Program-made: the position numbers and the translations under genes | Origin: Nocardioides sp. Soil805 | Lineage (GTDB): Bacteria > Actinomycetota > Actinomycetes > Propionibacteriales > Nocardioidaceae | Reading direction: 5' to 3' | NCBI RefSeq assembly: GCF_001429625.1 | Contig: NZ_LMSU01000003.1 | Coordinates: 80,251 to 144,250, forward strand | DNA: 64,000 bases | The notes under the pieces: generated by a model | Database searches by the model: none | Told to the model about the DNA's origin: nothing | Seen by the model: only the letters and a program-made list of their open reading frames with translations | Part shown: positions 54,018-63,523 of the stretch, piece after piece | Layout of the letters: each line of letters opens with the position of its first letter | Position numbering within the stretch: the stretch's first letter is position 1

Positions 54018-55540
54018 GAGCGGTCCCTCCGCGTCGCGAGCGGACGCCGCGGCATCTTGGGCAGCTGGGTCGCCCGCCCGTGCAGGGCGGTGAGCAGGGC
54101 GGCCACCGTGCTGTCCTGCTCGGGCGTGCGGTCGAAGGTGGTGAGGTTGAGCACCGGCTTGAACCGCACCCGGGTCACCGCCTTGGCGTAGGTGAACTCC
54201 TTGAGGCCGTCGGGGCCGTGGATGCGCCCGAAGCCGGAGTCGCCCACGCCGCCGAAGGGCAGGCCCGGGACGGCGGCGAAGGAGATGACCGAGTTGACGG
54301 CCGTCATCCCCGAACGCAGCCGGCGGGCCAGCTCGGGACCACGCGTGCGGGAGAAGACCGCGGACCCGAGGCCGTAGCGGGTCGCGTTGGCCAGCTCGAC
54401 CGCCTCGTCCATGTCGCGCACGCGGCGCACGGTGACCGTGGGCCCGAACGTCTCCTCGCGGACCGCCGCGCAGTCCTCGGGCACGTCGACCAGCACGGTC
54501 GGCTGGACGAACCGGTCGCCCACGGCGTCGGCCCCGCCGACCACCGCCCGGCCGCCGCGCTCGAGCGCGTCCTCGACGTGGCGGCGTACGACGTCGACCT
54601 GGCCGGCCATCGTCATCGGCCCGATCTTCGCGTCGGCGTCGGTCCCGGCGTGGACGGTGCCGGCCCGTCGGACGAGCTCCTCGACGAACCGGTCGTGGAC
54701 CCGGTCGTGGACGTAGACCCGCTCGATGCCGATGCAGGTCTGCCCGGCGTTGGAGAAGGCCCCCCAGGCGGCGGCGTCGGCCGCGGCCACCACGTCGGCG
54801 TCCTCGTCGACCAGCAGCGCGTCCTTGCCGCCGGCCTCGATCAGCACGGGGGTGAGCGTCTCGGCACAGGTGGCCATCACCCGCTTGGCGGTCGCGGTGG
54901 ACCCGGTGAACGCGATCTTGTCCACGCCGGACCGGCACAGCGCCGCGCCGGTCTCGCCGCGGCCGACCACCACCTGGAGGAGGTCGTGGTCGGGCACGAC
55001 CTCGCGCAGGCTGTCGGCGAGCCAGACGCCGACGCCGGGGGTGAGCTCGCTGGGCTTGAACACCACGGCGTTGCCGGCGCCGAGGGCGTAGGCGATCGAG
55101 CCCATCGGTGTGAAGACGGGGTAGTTCCAGGGACCGATGACGCCGACGACACCGAGGGGGAGGTACTCCACGGACGCGGCCTGGTTGGCGAGCAGCAGGC
55201 CGGGGGAGACGCGCTTGCGGCCCAGCACCTTCTCGGCGTGCGAGCCGATCCACGCGAGGTGGTCGATGGCGAGGCCGATCTCGAGCTGCGCGTCGCCGTG
55301 CGGCTTGCCGGTCTCCTGGTGCACGACGTCGGCGAGCTGCGCCATCCGGCGGGTGAGGACGCCGCGCCACTGGGCGAGCACCTCCGCGCGGCCGTCGAAG
55401 CCGAGGCCGCCCCACCAGGCCGCCGCCTCACGCGCCCGGGCGACGGCCGCGGCCACGGTCTCGGGGGTGTCGACCAGGTGGACCCCGACGACGTCGCCGG
55501 TGGCGGGGTCGAGGGACTCGAGCTTCTCCGGACTGGTCAT
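54014..55540 (-). CDS. Aldehyde dehydrogenase
   Basis: 508 residues. N139 (PWNYP), E235 (LIEAGGKD) and the nucleophile C269 (NAGQTCIG) form the catalytic set; FTGSTATAKR is the cofactor loop. It oxidises an aldehyde to the acid with NAD(P)+. It starts 1 nt past the GMC oxidoreductase stop, so it is the second gene of an alcohol-to-acid operon, with choline to betaine the commonest example. Its tail overlaps the convergent kinase/PAS gene by 4 nt. Confidence 0.92.
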   Translation of the reverse strand: MTSPEKLESLDPATGDVVGVHLVDTPETVAAAVARAREAAAWWGGLGFDGRAEVLAQWRGVLTRRMAQLADVVHQETGKPHGDAQLEIGLAIDHLAWIGSHAEKVLGRKRVSPGLLLANQAASVEYLPLGVVGVIGPWNYPVFTPMGSIAYALGAGNAVVFKPSELTPGVGVWLADSLREVVPDHDLLQVVVGRGETGAALCRSGVDKIAFTGSTATAKRVMATCAETLTPVLIEAGGKDALLVDEDADVVAAADAAAWGAFSNAGQTCIGIERVYVHDRVHDRFVEELVRRAGTVHAGTDADAKIGPMTMAGQVDVVRRHVEDALERGGRAVVGGADAVGDRFVQPTVLVDVPEDCAAVREETFGPTVTVRRVRDMDEAVELANATRYGLGSAVFSRTRGPELARRLRSGMTAVNSVISFAAVPGLPFGGVGDSGFGRIHGPDGLKEFTYAKAVTRVRFKPVLNLTTFDRTPEQDSTVAALLTALHGRATQLPKMPRRPLATRRDRS

Positions 55541-55541
55541 G

Positions 55542-57140
55542 TCAGGCCTTTCCGCGCAGGAGGTCGGCGGCCCGCTCGCCGATCATGATGGACGGGGCGT
55601 TGGTGTTGCCGCGCGTGACCATCGGCATCACGCTGGCGTCGGCGACCCGCAGGCCCTCGACGCCACGGACCCGCAGCTCGGGGTCGACGACGGCACGCTC
55701 GTCGCCACCCATCGCGCAGGTGCCGACAGGGTGGTAGAGCGTCTGGGTGTGGACGCGCAGGTGCGCCTCGATCTGCGCGTCGGTGGGGTCCGACCCCCAC
55801 GCGTCCATGGTGGGCAGCCCCGGACCGACGACGTGCTCGGCCAGCGGTCCTGTCGCGACCGTCTCGAGCAGTCGGCGCACGCCGCGGACCATGGCGTCGA
55901 GGTCGGCCTGGTCGTCGTAGTAGCCGGGGTCGAGGTCCGGGTGCCACCGCGGGTCGCGGGACCGCAGGCGGAGCGTGCCGCGACTCTGCACGTGGACCAG
56001 GGTCGGCGCGACGGTGACGTTGCGGCTCGTGGCCTCGTGCAGGCCGTTGTCGTAGAAGCCGGTCGGTGCCACGTGCACCTGCAGGTCGGGGGCCTCGAGC
56101 TCGTCGCGGGTGCGCCAGAACCCGCCGCCCTCGCCGATGTTGGAGGTCAGCGGGCCGGTGCCGGTCGCCTTCGCCCGGGCGAACTGGACGAGGTTGTTGT
56201 GGTCCATCAGGTCCGAGATGTCACGGGTCCGGAAGACGAGCGGGGCGGCCGGGTGGTCGTGCAGGTTCTGGCCCACGCCGGGGAGGTCGACGAGGACGTC
56301 GACGCCGACCTCGCGCAGGTGGGCGCCCGGGCCGATGCCGGACAGCATGAGCAGCTGGGGGGAGTTGACGGCGCCGCCGGACAGGACGACCTCCGCGTCG
56401 ACGTACGTCGTCCGGGTGCCGGGTCCGTGCTGGTAGGTGACGCCGACGGCCCGTCCGCCCTCCACCACGACCCTCTCGACGAGCGCGCCGGTGCGCACGG
56501 TCAGGTTGGGGCGGTCCCGCGCGGGCTCGAGGTAGGCCTTCGCCGTGGACCAGCGGCGGCCCTTGCGGCAGGTCACCTGGTAGAGCCCGGCGCCCTCCTG
56601 CTCGGCGCCGTTGAAGTCGTCGGTGGGCTTGAAGCCCGCCGCGACCGCGGAGTCGACCCAGGCGGTGGTGAGCGGGTGGGTGTAGCGGCGGTCCTCGACG
56701 TGCAGCGGCCCGTCCTGGCCGTGGAACGGCCCGCCCAGGCGGGTGTTGCCCTCGGACCGGATGAAGGCGGGGAGCACGTCGTCGTACCCCCATCCGGTCG
56801 CGCCGTACGCGTCGCGCCAGGTGTCGTAGTCGGCGCGGTGCCCGCGGATGTAGATCATCGCGTTCATCGACGAGCAGCCGCCGAGCGCCTTCATCCGCGG
56901 CCAGTAGGCACGACGGCCCTCGAGCTGCTTCTGCTCGGTGGTCGTGTAGTTCCAGTCCCACCGTGTCTTGAAGAGGTTGGGGAAGGCGGCCGGGATGCTG
57001 ATCTCGTCGGCGGTGGCCTCACCGCCCGCCTCGAGCAGCAGCACCGAGGTGCCCGGGTCCTCGCTCAGCCTCGCCGCCACGACGGCGCCGGCGCTGCCGG
57101 CCCCCACCACGATGTAGTCGACACTCTCCCGCTCGGCCAC
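55542..57140 (-). CDS. GMC-family FAD oxidoreductase (choline-dehydrogenase-like)
   Basis: 532 residues. The FAD-binding GAGSAG (13-18) and the late VHTQTLYHPVGTCAMG block with the catalytic His are intact, and ALGGCSSMNAMIYIRG is a GMC signature. It oxidises a primary alcohol to the aldehyde. GTG 57140 follows GGGAGGG. Pairing with ALDH suggests osmoprotectant synthesis or alcohol use; the alcohol cannot be told from sequence alone. Confidence 0.92.
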   Translation of the reverse strand: MAERESVDYIVVGAGSAGAVVAARLSEDPGTSVLLLEAGGEATADEISIPAAFPNLFKTRWDWNYTTTEQKQLEGRRAYWPRMKALGGCSSMNAMIYIRGHRADYDTWRDAYGATGWGYDDVLPAFIRSEGNTRLGGPFHGQDGPLHVEDRRYTHPLTTAWVDSAVAAGFKPTDDFNGAEQEGAGLYQVTCRKGRRWSTAKAYLEPARDRPNLTVRTGALVERVVVEGGRAVGVTYQHGPGTRTTYVDAEVVLSGGAVNSPQLLMLSGIGPGAHLREVGVDVLVDLPGVGQNLHDHPAAPLVFRTRDISDLMDHNNLVQFARAKATGTGPLTSNIGEGGGFWRTRDELEAPDLQVHVAPTGFYDNGLHEATSRNVTVAPTLVHVQSRGTLRLRSRDPRWHPDLDPGYYDDQADLDAMVRGVRRLLETVATGPLAEHVVGPGLPTMDAWGSDPTDAQIEAHLRVHTQTLYHPVGTCAMGGDERAVVDPELRVRGVEGLRVADASVMPMVTRGNTNAPSIMIGERAADLLRGKA

Positions 57141-57663
57141 GACACCCTCCCCACCCGGAAGCGGCCCGCGTGGTCGCCCTGCTTGCACCCTAGGCAGGGC
57201 GCCCACCGGCGACAAGGGGCTGATGGGCCTCACCCCTGGGGCCGCATCGTCGTGCCTGCGGGCCGCTGTGACGAACGTCCCGTCCGGCCCCGCCTCGTCC
57301 GTCGTCGGACTCGTCCCGGCCGTGTGGGCCACGCCACCCGCGGTCCCCTGACCTGCAGGTCTCCGGGGTGAGGATGACGCGGTGGACCCCGGGCCCGAGG
57401 GATCGCGGTGGAGGTGGCACCCCTCGTCGGCGTGAGTGTGACCCGCGACGGGTCCGGCCGACTTGTGTCCGTCCTGCCCGGCGCGGTTTGATCGATCCAA
57501 TCCCGGTTGTCGCGGTGTTCCCGGCAACCCGGCCCACATCTGTACGTGTCCGCTCACGCAGCCGGACCCCTCCGTGGCCACGCGCCACGCCCATCTACCT
57601 CTCGGCCCTCGGGGGCCGTCCTCTCGCCGCGCTCGGGCGACGGTTCCACCGAAGGAGAACGCC
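57141..57663. other. Intergenic region, 523 nt, before glucan operon
   Basis: Divergent promoter space between the GMC gene and the glucan synthase operon. It contains a perfect 12-bp palindrome GACCTGCAGGTC (57350-57361). A rarer AT-containing patch GGTTTGATCGATCCAATCCC (about 57485-57504) is a plausible core promoter. No reading frame in it looks like a real gene. The long leader could carry regulatory structure, but no known riboswitch pattern was recognised. Confidence 0.35.
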
Positions 57664-59409
57664 ATCACGACCGCAGACTTCGAACGCCTGCTCCGCCCTG
57701 CACCGGGCACCGAGGGACTGAGCTCGGAGCACACCCGCGATGCCACCAGGTCCAGCTCGCCCTCGCTGATGATGCTGGTGCTGCTCGCCACGATCGGGGT
57801 GCTGGCCTACGCCAGCTTCCTGTTCAGGCCCTCCCACCACGGCGACCTCCTGCCCTTCGCCCTCGTCATCACGGCCGAGACCTTCCTGATCGCGCAGGCG
57901 TTGCTCGCCCTGTGGACCATCCTCTCCAGCGGCTACGACGCCCGTGACTTCTCCTACCACCAGGCCAAGCGCGGTCTCTTCGACCCCGAGCAGGTCCTGG
58001 CGCTGGGACTGGAGTCGAGCCCTAGCCGTTGGCCCATGCGGCTCAACGAGGAGTCGGCCTCGGTGGACGTCTTCGTCACCACCTACGGCGAGGACCTCGA
58101 CGTGATCCGCCGCACCGTCACCGCGGCCCTGGCGATCCGTGGTCGCCACCGGACCCTGGTGCTGGACGACGGTCGCTCCGACGAGGTCCGTGAGCTGGCG
58201 CACGAGCTGGGCGCCGACTACGTACGTCGACCCGACAACAAGGGCGCCAAGGCCGGGAACATCAACCACGCGCTCTCGATCACCGACGGCGAGTTCTTCG
58301 CCGTCTTCGACGCCGACTTCGCGCCCAAGCCGGAGTTCCTCCACGAGACGCTGCCCTACTTCGCCACCGACAAGGTCGCGTTCGTCCAGACGCCGCAGGT
58401 CTACGGCAACCTGCACACCGTGCTGTCCCGGGGGTCCGGCTACATGCAGTCGGTCTTCTACTCCCTGATCCAGTCGGGCAAGAACCGCTTCAACGCCGCG
58501 TTCTGCGTGGGCACCAACGTGGTCTTCCGGCGCAACGCCGTCGCCGACATCGGCGGCATCTACGAGAAGTCCAAGTCCGAGGACATCTGGACCTCCATCC
58601 ACCTGCACGAGCGCGGCTGGCGCTCCATCTACACCGGTGCCGTGCTGGCGGTCGGTGACACCCCGGAGTCGGTCGAGGCCTACAGCAAGCAGCAGCTCCG
58701 CTGGGCCACGGGCGCCTTCGAGATCCTGCTCCGCCACAACCCGCTGAGCCGCAAGCGCCAGCTGACCACCGACCAGCGCATCCAGTACCTCACCACCGCG
58801 ACCTTCTACCTCAACGGCATCGCACCGGCCCTGCTGCTGATCGTGCCGCCGTTGCAGATCTACTTCGACCTCACCCCGGTCGCCCTCGGGGTGCCCACGG
58901 GCACGTGGCTGATGTACTACGCCGGCTTCTACTTCATGCAGATCGTGGTGGCGCTGTACACCATGGGCTCCTTCCGCTGGGAGACGCTGATGCTGGCGTC
59001 GGCGTCGTTCCCGATCTACATCCAGGCCATGTGGAACGCGCTCACGAGGCGTGAGCGCCAGTGGCACGTCACCGGGCGGGTGGGCGAGGCCCGGTCGCCC
59101 TTCAACTACACCTTCCCGCAGGTGCTGGTCTTCCTGTTCCTGCTGCTCACCACGGTCGTGGGCGCCTGGAAGGCCGAGGTGACGGGCTCGTTCAACGTGG
59201 CGCTCGCGTGGAACGCGCTCAACACGATCGTCCTCGGGATCTTCCTGACGATCACCTACCGCGAGGCGCGCACGGCCCGGGCCACCCGACGTACGGCACG
59301 CCGCACGTCCCGGCAGGCCCGCCGTGTCGCGCGACGGCGCCCACCCGTCCCCACAGCGACCCCCTCCGCCCCCGACTCGTCCACCCACCTCGTTGGAGAC
59401 CACCGATGA
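57664..59409 (+). CDS. Processive GT2 polysaccharide synthase (cellulose/curdlan synthase-like)
   Basis: About 581 residues. Membrane helices flank a BcsA-type GT2 core with the processive motifs in order: DDG (168-170), DAD (216-218), SED (305-307) and QQLRW (343-347). No PilZ domain is seen. It polymerises a beta-glucan and moves it across the membrane. The start is unusual: the good ribosome binding site GAAGGAGA is followed by ATC at 57664, and the first ATG (57769) has no such site and would cut the N-terminus. Coupled to the next gene by ATGA. Confidence 0.9.
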   Translation: MTTADFERLLRPAPGTEGLSSEHTRDATRSSSPSLMMLVLLATIGVLAYASFLFRPSHHGDLLPFALVITAETFLIAQALLALWTILSSGYDARDFSYHQAKRGLFDPEQVLALGLESSPSRWPMRLNEESASVDVFVTTYGEDLDVIRRTVTAALAIRGRHRTLVLDDGRSDEVRELAHELGADYVRRPDNKGAKAGNINHALSITDGEFFAVFDADFAPKPEFLHETLPYFATDKVAFVQTPQVYGNLHTVLSRGSGYMQSVFYSLIQSGKNRFNAAFCVGTNVVFRRNAVADIGGIYEKSKSEDIWTSIHLHERGWRSIYTGAVLAVGDTPESVEAYSKQQLRWATGAFEILLRHNPLSRKRQLTTDQRIQYLTTATFYLNGIAPALLLIVPPLQIYFDLTPVALGVPTGTWLMYYAGFYFMQIVVALYTMGSFRWETLMLASASFPIYIQAMWNALTRRERQWHVTGRVGEARSPFNYTFPQVLVFLFLLLTTVVGAWKAEVTGSFNVALAWNALNTIVLGIFLTITYREARTARATRRTARRTSRQARRVARRRPPVPTATPSAPDSSTHLVGDHR

Positions 59410-60131
59410 CCTTCCTCACCCGCCTCAAGTACCTGGTCGGCGTGCTCGTCGTCGTCGGCGTCGTCGGCGCACTGGCACTGAGCATGAACGACCGCATCAG
59501 CACCGTCCACGACGTCAGCGCCACCGTGCGCACCGACGACTACACGGTCGGCACGCCGTACGCCGGCATGGTCGTCAAGCGCGCCGTCGACGTGGGCGAC
59601 CACGTCGACAAGGGCGACCAGCTCTTCGTCGTCCAGAGCAGCGAGCTGGCCCGCGACATCGCGAACGACGCGCTCGTGCCGTCGCAGTCCCCCTTCGACA
59701 TCAGGGACGGCAGCAAGGTCGTGATCCGCGCGACCTCCCCGGGGAAGGTCTCGGAGGTCCAGCCGAGCCAGGGCGCCTTCGTGGCGGCCAACTCGGCGAT
59801 GGCCCGGGTCGAGGAGGAGGGGACCAGCTACGTGCAGGCCGACTTCCGGCTGACCGCGAAGCAGTACGCCCTGATGCGTCGTGCCGACGAGGTCACGGTC
59901 CGGCTGCCCGACGAGCGGACGGTGCGCGCCGAGGTGGACCGCATCGGCGTGCACACCGATGGTGACCGGGCCGCGACCCGGCTGCGGGCCGTCTCCCCGG
60001 AGCTCGACAACCGCGGCCTCTTCTCGTCCGGGACCCCGGTCGACGTCGACGTGACGCTGCGCCGGGACGGGCTCGTCGACTCCGTCCGTGCCCTCCTGAC
60101 CGGCCTGCTCACGCCGGGCGGCACCGGATGA
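59406..60131 (+). CDS. HlyD-like membrane-fusion/periplasmic protein
   Basis: 241 residues. One N-terminal membrane helix (about 8-28) is followed by a biotinyl-lipoyl-like barrel (YAGMVVKRAVDVGDHVDKGDQLFVV, about 52-76). A short barrel repeat (VVIRATSPGKVSEVQPSQGAFVAANSAM) and a beta domain follow. In Gram-negatives this class bridges to an outer channel; here it may guide the glucan out through the cell wall. Its ATG overlaps the synthase stop, and its own stop overlaps the GH81 start. Confidence 0.82.
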   Translation: MTFLTRLKYLVGVLVVVGVVGALALSMNDRISTVHDVSATVRTDDYTVGTPYAGMVVKRAVDVGDHVDKGDQLFVVQSSELARDIANDALVPSQSPFDIRDGSKVVIRATSPGKVSEVQPSQGAFVAANSAMARVEEEGTSYVQADFRLTAKQYALMRRADEVTVRLPDERTVRAEVDRIGVHTDGDRAATRLRAVSPELDNRGLFSSGTPVDVDVTLRRDGLVDSVRALLTGLLTPGGTG

Positions 60132-62248
60132 TGCGCCGCACCTGGCCCAGCGTGGTCGCCGTCGTGGCGGTCCTCGCGGCGCTCGCCGTCGGGACGGGCT
60201 CACTCTTCGCCGGAGGGGGCGTCGGGACCGACTCCACGGACGACCGTGACGCCGCCTTCCACCCGTTCGCCTCGTCCGGTTCGTCCGGCTCGTCCGGATG
60301 GACGCCAGTGACGCGGCAGGCGCCGTCGAGCTGGACGCCCGCGGCCGCGCGGCTGCCGCAGGCAGAGGGCTCGACCGGCCCGGTGCGGGTCGCCCCCGAG
60401 CTCGCGCCGCCCACCAACCGCTGGTACTCGGGGATGTTCCTCGGTGCCGAGCCCCAGCCGGTCTTCGCGATGCCCCTGGCAGTGCAGGCCGACGACACCG
60501 GGGTGTCCGTCGGCCTGCCGCAGGTGTCCGCCACCGAGCAGACGATCAGCGCCCCGTTCGCCTCCGGACTGCGACTCGGGTTCGCGTCCGACGCCTTCAC
60601 CGCCACCCGTGCCGACCCGGTGTCGGTGACCTCGACGTACACCTCGTCGGGCACACCGGTCGGTCACCTCGACCTGGCCGAGGGGTGGCCCTACGTCGGT
60701 TACACGGCGGTGGGGGACCAGGAGGTGACGGTGCCCGACGCGCTCCGTCAGCGCGACAGGGGCCGCTGGCTCGCGACGACGTCGGAGGGCACGACGTACG
60801 GGCTGGCGGTGTCACGTGCCGACGGCAGCCGCCGCCCGGTCACCGTGTCCGACGGTGCGGTGGGCCTGCGTCGCGGGGAGACCCTGCTGGTCTTCGCCGC
60901 GCGTCAGGACGCCACGCTCACCGAGCTGGCACGCGGGGCCGTGCCGGTCCACGGGACGTCCGTCGGCTACGCCCTGGCCGGCAGGGAGGCCCGGACGAGG
61001 ATCCGCTACCGCACCCCTCGCGGCCGCAGCACGGTGCTGGCGGCCATGCCGCACCAGCGCCTCGAGCGTCCCGACGTCGTCGGCCGCGTCGACTCGCTGT
61101 ACGGGCCCCTGCGGCTGATCCGCGCCCGCGACCTGGTCTCCAGCGTGTCGGCCCTGCAGCCGGAGGCGACGCTCGACCTGTCCGGTCTCGATCGCGACGC
61201 GCTCGCCGAGGTGCGGGAGCAGGCCGTGGCCGACGTGGCCCGCGAGGCCGGGACCCCGCCCCGGCAGGACACCTACTTCGGTGGCAAGGACGTCTACCGG
61301 ATGGCGCAGCTCACCCGGATCGCCGAGGCGTCCGGCGCCGACGACGCCGCCCGGACCATCCGCGAGCGCGCGGTCACCGAGCTGGACGCCTGGCTCGGCG
61401 GTTCCTCCGACTGCACGGCCACCTCGACGAGGTGCTTCGGCTACGACACCGCCTGGAAGGGCGTGGTCGGTCGGACCGCGGGCTTCGGCTCCGAGGAGTT
61501 CAACGACCACCACTTCCACTACGGGTACTTCCTCGCCGCGGCGGCGCTGCTGGGGGAGGGGGAGCCCGAGCTGCTCGACCGGTGGCGATCGACGCTGACC
61601 GCGCTGGCGGAGGACATCGCCTCCCCGGCCGCCAACGGCAAGCTTCCCGCGCTGCGGAGCTTCGACCCGTACGCCGGTCACTCGTGGGCCGCGGGGAGGT
61701 CCGACTTCGCCGACGGCAACAACCAGGAGTCGAGCTCGGAGGCGGTGAACGCCTGGAACGGGCTGGCGCTGTGGGCCCGGACCGACGGCAACCGGCCGCT
61801 CGCACGGCAGGCCAGCTGGCAGCTGAGCCTGGAGACGGCCACCGCGCGCGCCTACTGGCTGCAGCCCCGGGACCTCCCGGGGGCCTACGACCACCCGTTC
61901 GTCTCGCTCAGCTGGGGCGGCAAGCGCGAGTGGGCGACCTGGTTCAGCCCCGAGCCCTCGGCCATCCTCGGCATCCAGCTGCTGCCGATGCCGCCGGTGC
62001 TCGCCCGAGGCGGTGTGGACGAGGAGCGGGTCCGGGCCAACGTGGCGGACGCGTCCGGCCGCGGTTTCGACACGATGTTCGGTGACTACCTGACGATGTA
62101 TCTCGCCCTCGCCGAGCCCCGGCGCGCGCTGGAGATCGGCCGGGGACTCCCCGACTCGGCGATCGACGACGGCAACACCCGCAGCCACCTGCTGGCGTGG
62201 CTGCTCACCGCCCGGGCCGGGGGGCTGGGGGACACCGCCGGACGGTGA
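60128..62248 (+). CDS. GH81 endo-beta-1,3-glucanase
   Basis: 706 residues. An N-terminal membrane-anchor/signal segment (about 8-28) precedes a Ser/Gly linker and the GH81 catalytic fold. FNDHHFHYGYFL and DGNNQESSSEAVNAW are the hallmark blocks, the latter with the catalytic Glu. It cuts beta-1,3-glucan. Coupled translation with a GT2 synthase implies a job in trimming or releasing a beta-1,3-linked polymer rather than in nutrition. Confidence 0.92.
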   Translation: MMRRTWPSVVAVVAVLAALAVGTGSLFAGGGVGTDSTDDRDAAFHPFASSGSSGSSGWTPVTRQAPSSWTPAAARLPQAEGSTGPVRVAPELAPPTNRWYSGMFLGAEPQPVFAMPLAVQADDTGVSVGLPQVSATEQTISAPFASGLRLGFASDAFTATRADPVSVTSTYTSSGTPVGHLDLAEGWPYVGYTAVGDQEVTVPDALRQRDRGRWLATTSEGTTYGLAVSRADGSRRPVTVSDGAVGLRRGETLLVFAARQDATLTELARGAVPVHGTSVGYALAGREARTRIRYRTPRGRSTVLAAMPHQRLERPDVVGRVDSLYGPLRLIRARDLVSSVSALQPEATLDLSGLDRDALAEVREQAVADVAREAGTPPRQDTYFGGKDVYRMAQLTRIAEASGADDAARTIRERAVTELDAWLGGSSDCTATSTRCFGYDTAWKGVVGRTAGFGSEEFNDHHFHYGYFLAAAALLGEGEPELLDRWRSTLTALAEDIASPAANGKLPALRSFDPYAGHSWAAGRSDFADGNNQESSSEAVNAWNGLALWARTDGNRPLARQASWQLSLETATARAYWLQPRDLPGAYDHPFVSLSWGGKREWATWFSPEPSAILGIQLLPMPPVLARGGVDEERVRANVADASGRGFDTMFGDYLTMYLALAEPRRALEIGRGLPDSAIDDGNTRSHLLAWLLTARAGGLGDTAGR

Positions 62249-62274
62249 CCACGGCGCCCCACCACTCCCTCAGC

Positions 62275-62709
62275 TCAGTCCTCGATCCGGGCGGCGCCTC
62301 GTCGTCGGAGCTCCTCGAGGCCCTCGCGCATGGCCTGCAGCTTCTCGGGCGGATGGCCGACCCAGTCGACGAGCTCGCCGACCACGCGCAACGGCTCGCG
62401 GCTGCGCAAGGAGTGCGTGGGGTTGCCGGGGAACCGCTTGTCCGTGACGTTGGGGTCGTCCTCGAAGTCGCCCGTGGGCTCGACGACGTAGATGCGTCCG
62501 CGACCGGGGCCCCTGGCGAGCTCGGCGCCCCACGTCGCGGCGTCGAGGGTGGCGGTGAAGTAGACGTGGTTCATCAGCCTGCCGTCCTCGACGTTGGACT
62601 CGCGGCCAGGCACGAGCAGCTCGCCGACCGCGAGCTCGGCCTTGGTGCCGTGCAGGAAGACTCCGGGCTCGTGGACCTCGAAGGGGACGGGCTCCCCGGG
62701 TCGCTTCAT
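62275..62709 (-). CDS. arr: Rifampin ADP-ribosyltransferase
   Basis: 144 residues, the usual length. Arr landmarks are in order: HGTKAE (H20), NHVYFTATLDAATWGAELA (Y50), IYVVEPTGDFEDDPN (D85) and TDKRFPGNPT. H20, Y50 and D85 correspond to the Arr-ms catalytic set with a one-residue shift. It modifies rifamycins with NAD+, giving resistance. ATG 62709 overlaps the stop of the dimethylargininase gene as ATGA. Confidence 0.93.
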   Translation of the reverse strand: MKRPGEPVPFEVHEPGVFLHGTKAELAVGELLVPGRESNVEDGRLMNHVYFTATLDAATWGAELARGPGRGRIYVVEPTGDFEDDPNVTDKRFPGNPTHSLRSREPLRVVGELVDWVGHPPEKLQAMREGLEELRRRGAARIED

Positions 62710-63470
62710 CCGCGCAGCCGCACGGACAGGCACGTGACGCAGCCCTCGAGCTTCTCGTACTCCGACACCTCCACGGCAACGACGCGCAGTCCGCGCTCCT
62801 CGTAGAGCCGCCGCGTGAGCGGTGCGCTGGCCGACATCAGCACCGTGCTCTCGTCGAGCAGGACGACGTGCGCGCCCGGCTCCTCGGGGACGGGGAGGAA
62901 CGGCGACCAGACGGTGGGGTCGTCGACCAGCTCCTGGAACCCCACCACGGTCCCGTCGGGCAGCGCGGTGACGGCCGACTTGAGGTGCAGCACCTTCGTC
63001 AGCGGGACGCCGACGACGGTCGCGCCCAGGGGCTCGAGGTGGCCGGCGAGCTGGTCGATCCCGGCCTGGTCGGTGCGCCCACCCAGTCCGACCCAGACCG
63101 TGCCGTCGTGCTTGAGCACGTCACCGCCGTCCAACGTGCCGGGCGCCTCGATGTGGGCGATCCGGTAGCCCAGCTCGCGCAACGCCTGCTCGGTCCCTGC
63201 CGTCTCGGGCTTGCGCTCGTCCGCGCCCGGTCGGGTGATGACGGCGAGGTCGCCGTACACCACGACGGTGTCCTCGACGAAGACCGAGTCCGGGCACTCC
63301 GGGGACGGCGGGACCTCGATGGTCTCCCAGCCCTCGGCCCGGAGCGCACCCACGTAGCCGTCCCACTGCTGCAGGGCGAGGTCGACGTCGACGGGGACGC
63401 GCTCGATGTGGGTGAGCAGGCCGTCGGCCAGGCGCGGGCTGGGACGACGGACGAGAGCACGACGGTTCAT
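62706..63470 (-). CDS. Dimethylargininase (DDAH) / arginine deiminase-like hydrolase
   Basis: 254 residues. Pentein-fold motifs are PDSVFVEDTVVVYGD (E66), GTLDGGDVL (113-119), H162 in LHLKSAVT, and the catalytic C247 in CVTCLSV. It hydrolyses N-methylated arginines to citrulline and methylamines. ATG 63470 was taken over an upstream start at 63500 because the family begins near MNRRALVRRP. It is translationally coupled to arr, an unexpected partner. Confidence 0.9.
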   Translation of the reverse strand: MNRRALVRRPSPRLADGLLTHIERVPVDVDLALQQWDGYVGALRAEGWETIEVPPSPECPDSVFVEDTVVVYGDLAVITRPGADERKPETAGTEQALRELGYRIAHIEAPGTLDGGDVLKHDGTVWVGLGGRTDQAGIDQLAGHLEPLGATVVGVPLTKVLHLKSAVTALPDGTVVGFQELVDDPTVWSPFLPVPEEPGAHVVLLDESTVLMSASAPLTRRLYEERGLRVVAVEVSEYEKLEGCVTCLSVRLRG

Positions 63471-63523
63471 GCCGCGATCCTTGCGCAGCAGTCGGACCAC
63501 GTCACGTGTCGGTCCGTGACTGC

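Noticed and set aside
57141..57663. A riboswitch (for example c-di-GMP) in the glucan operon leader
   Set aside because: No recognised conserved core was found; only a 12-bp palindrome and a possible promoter patch.
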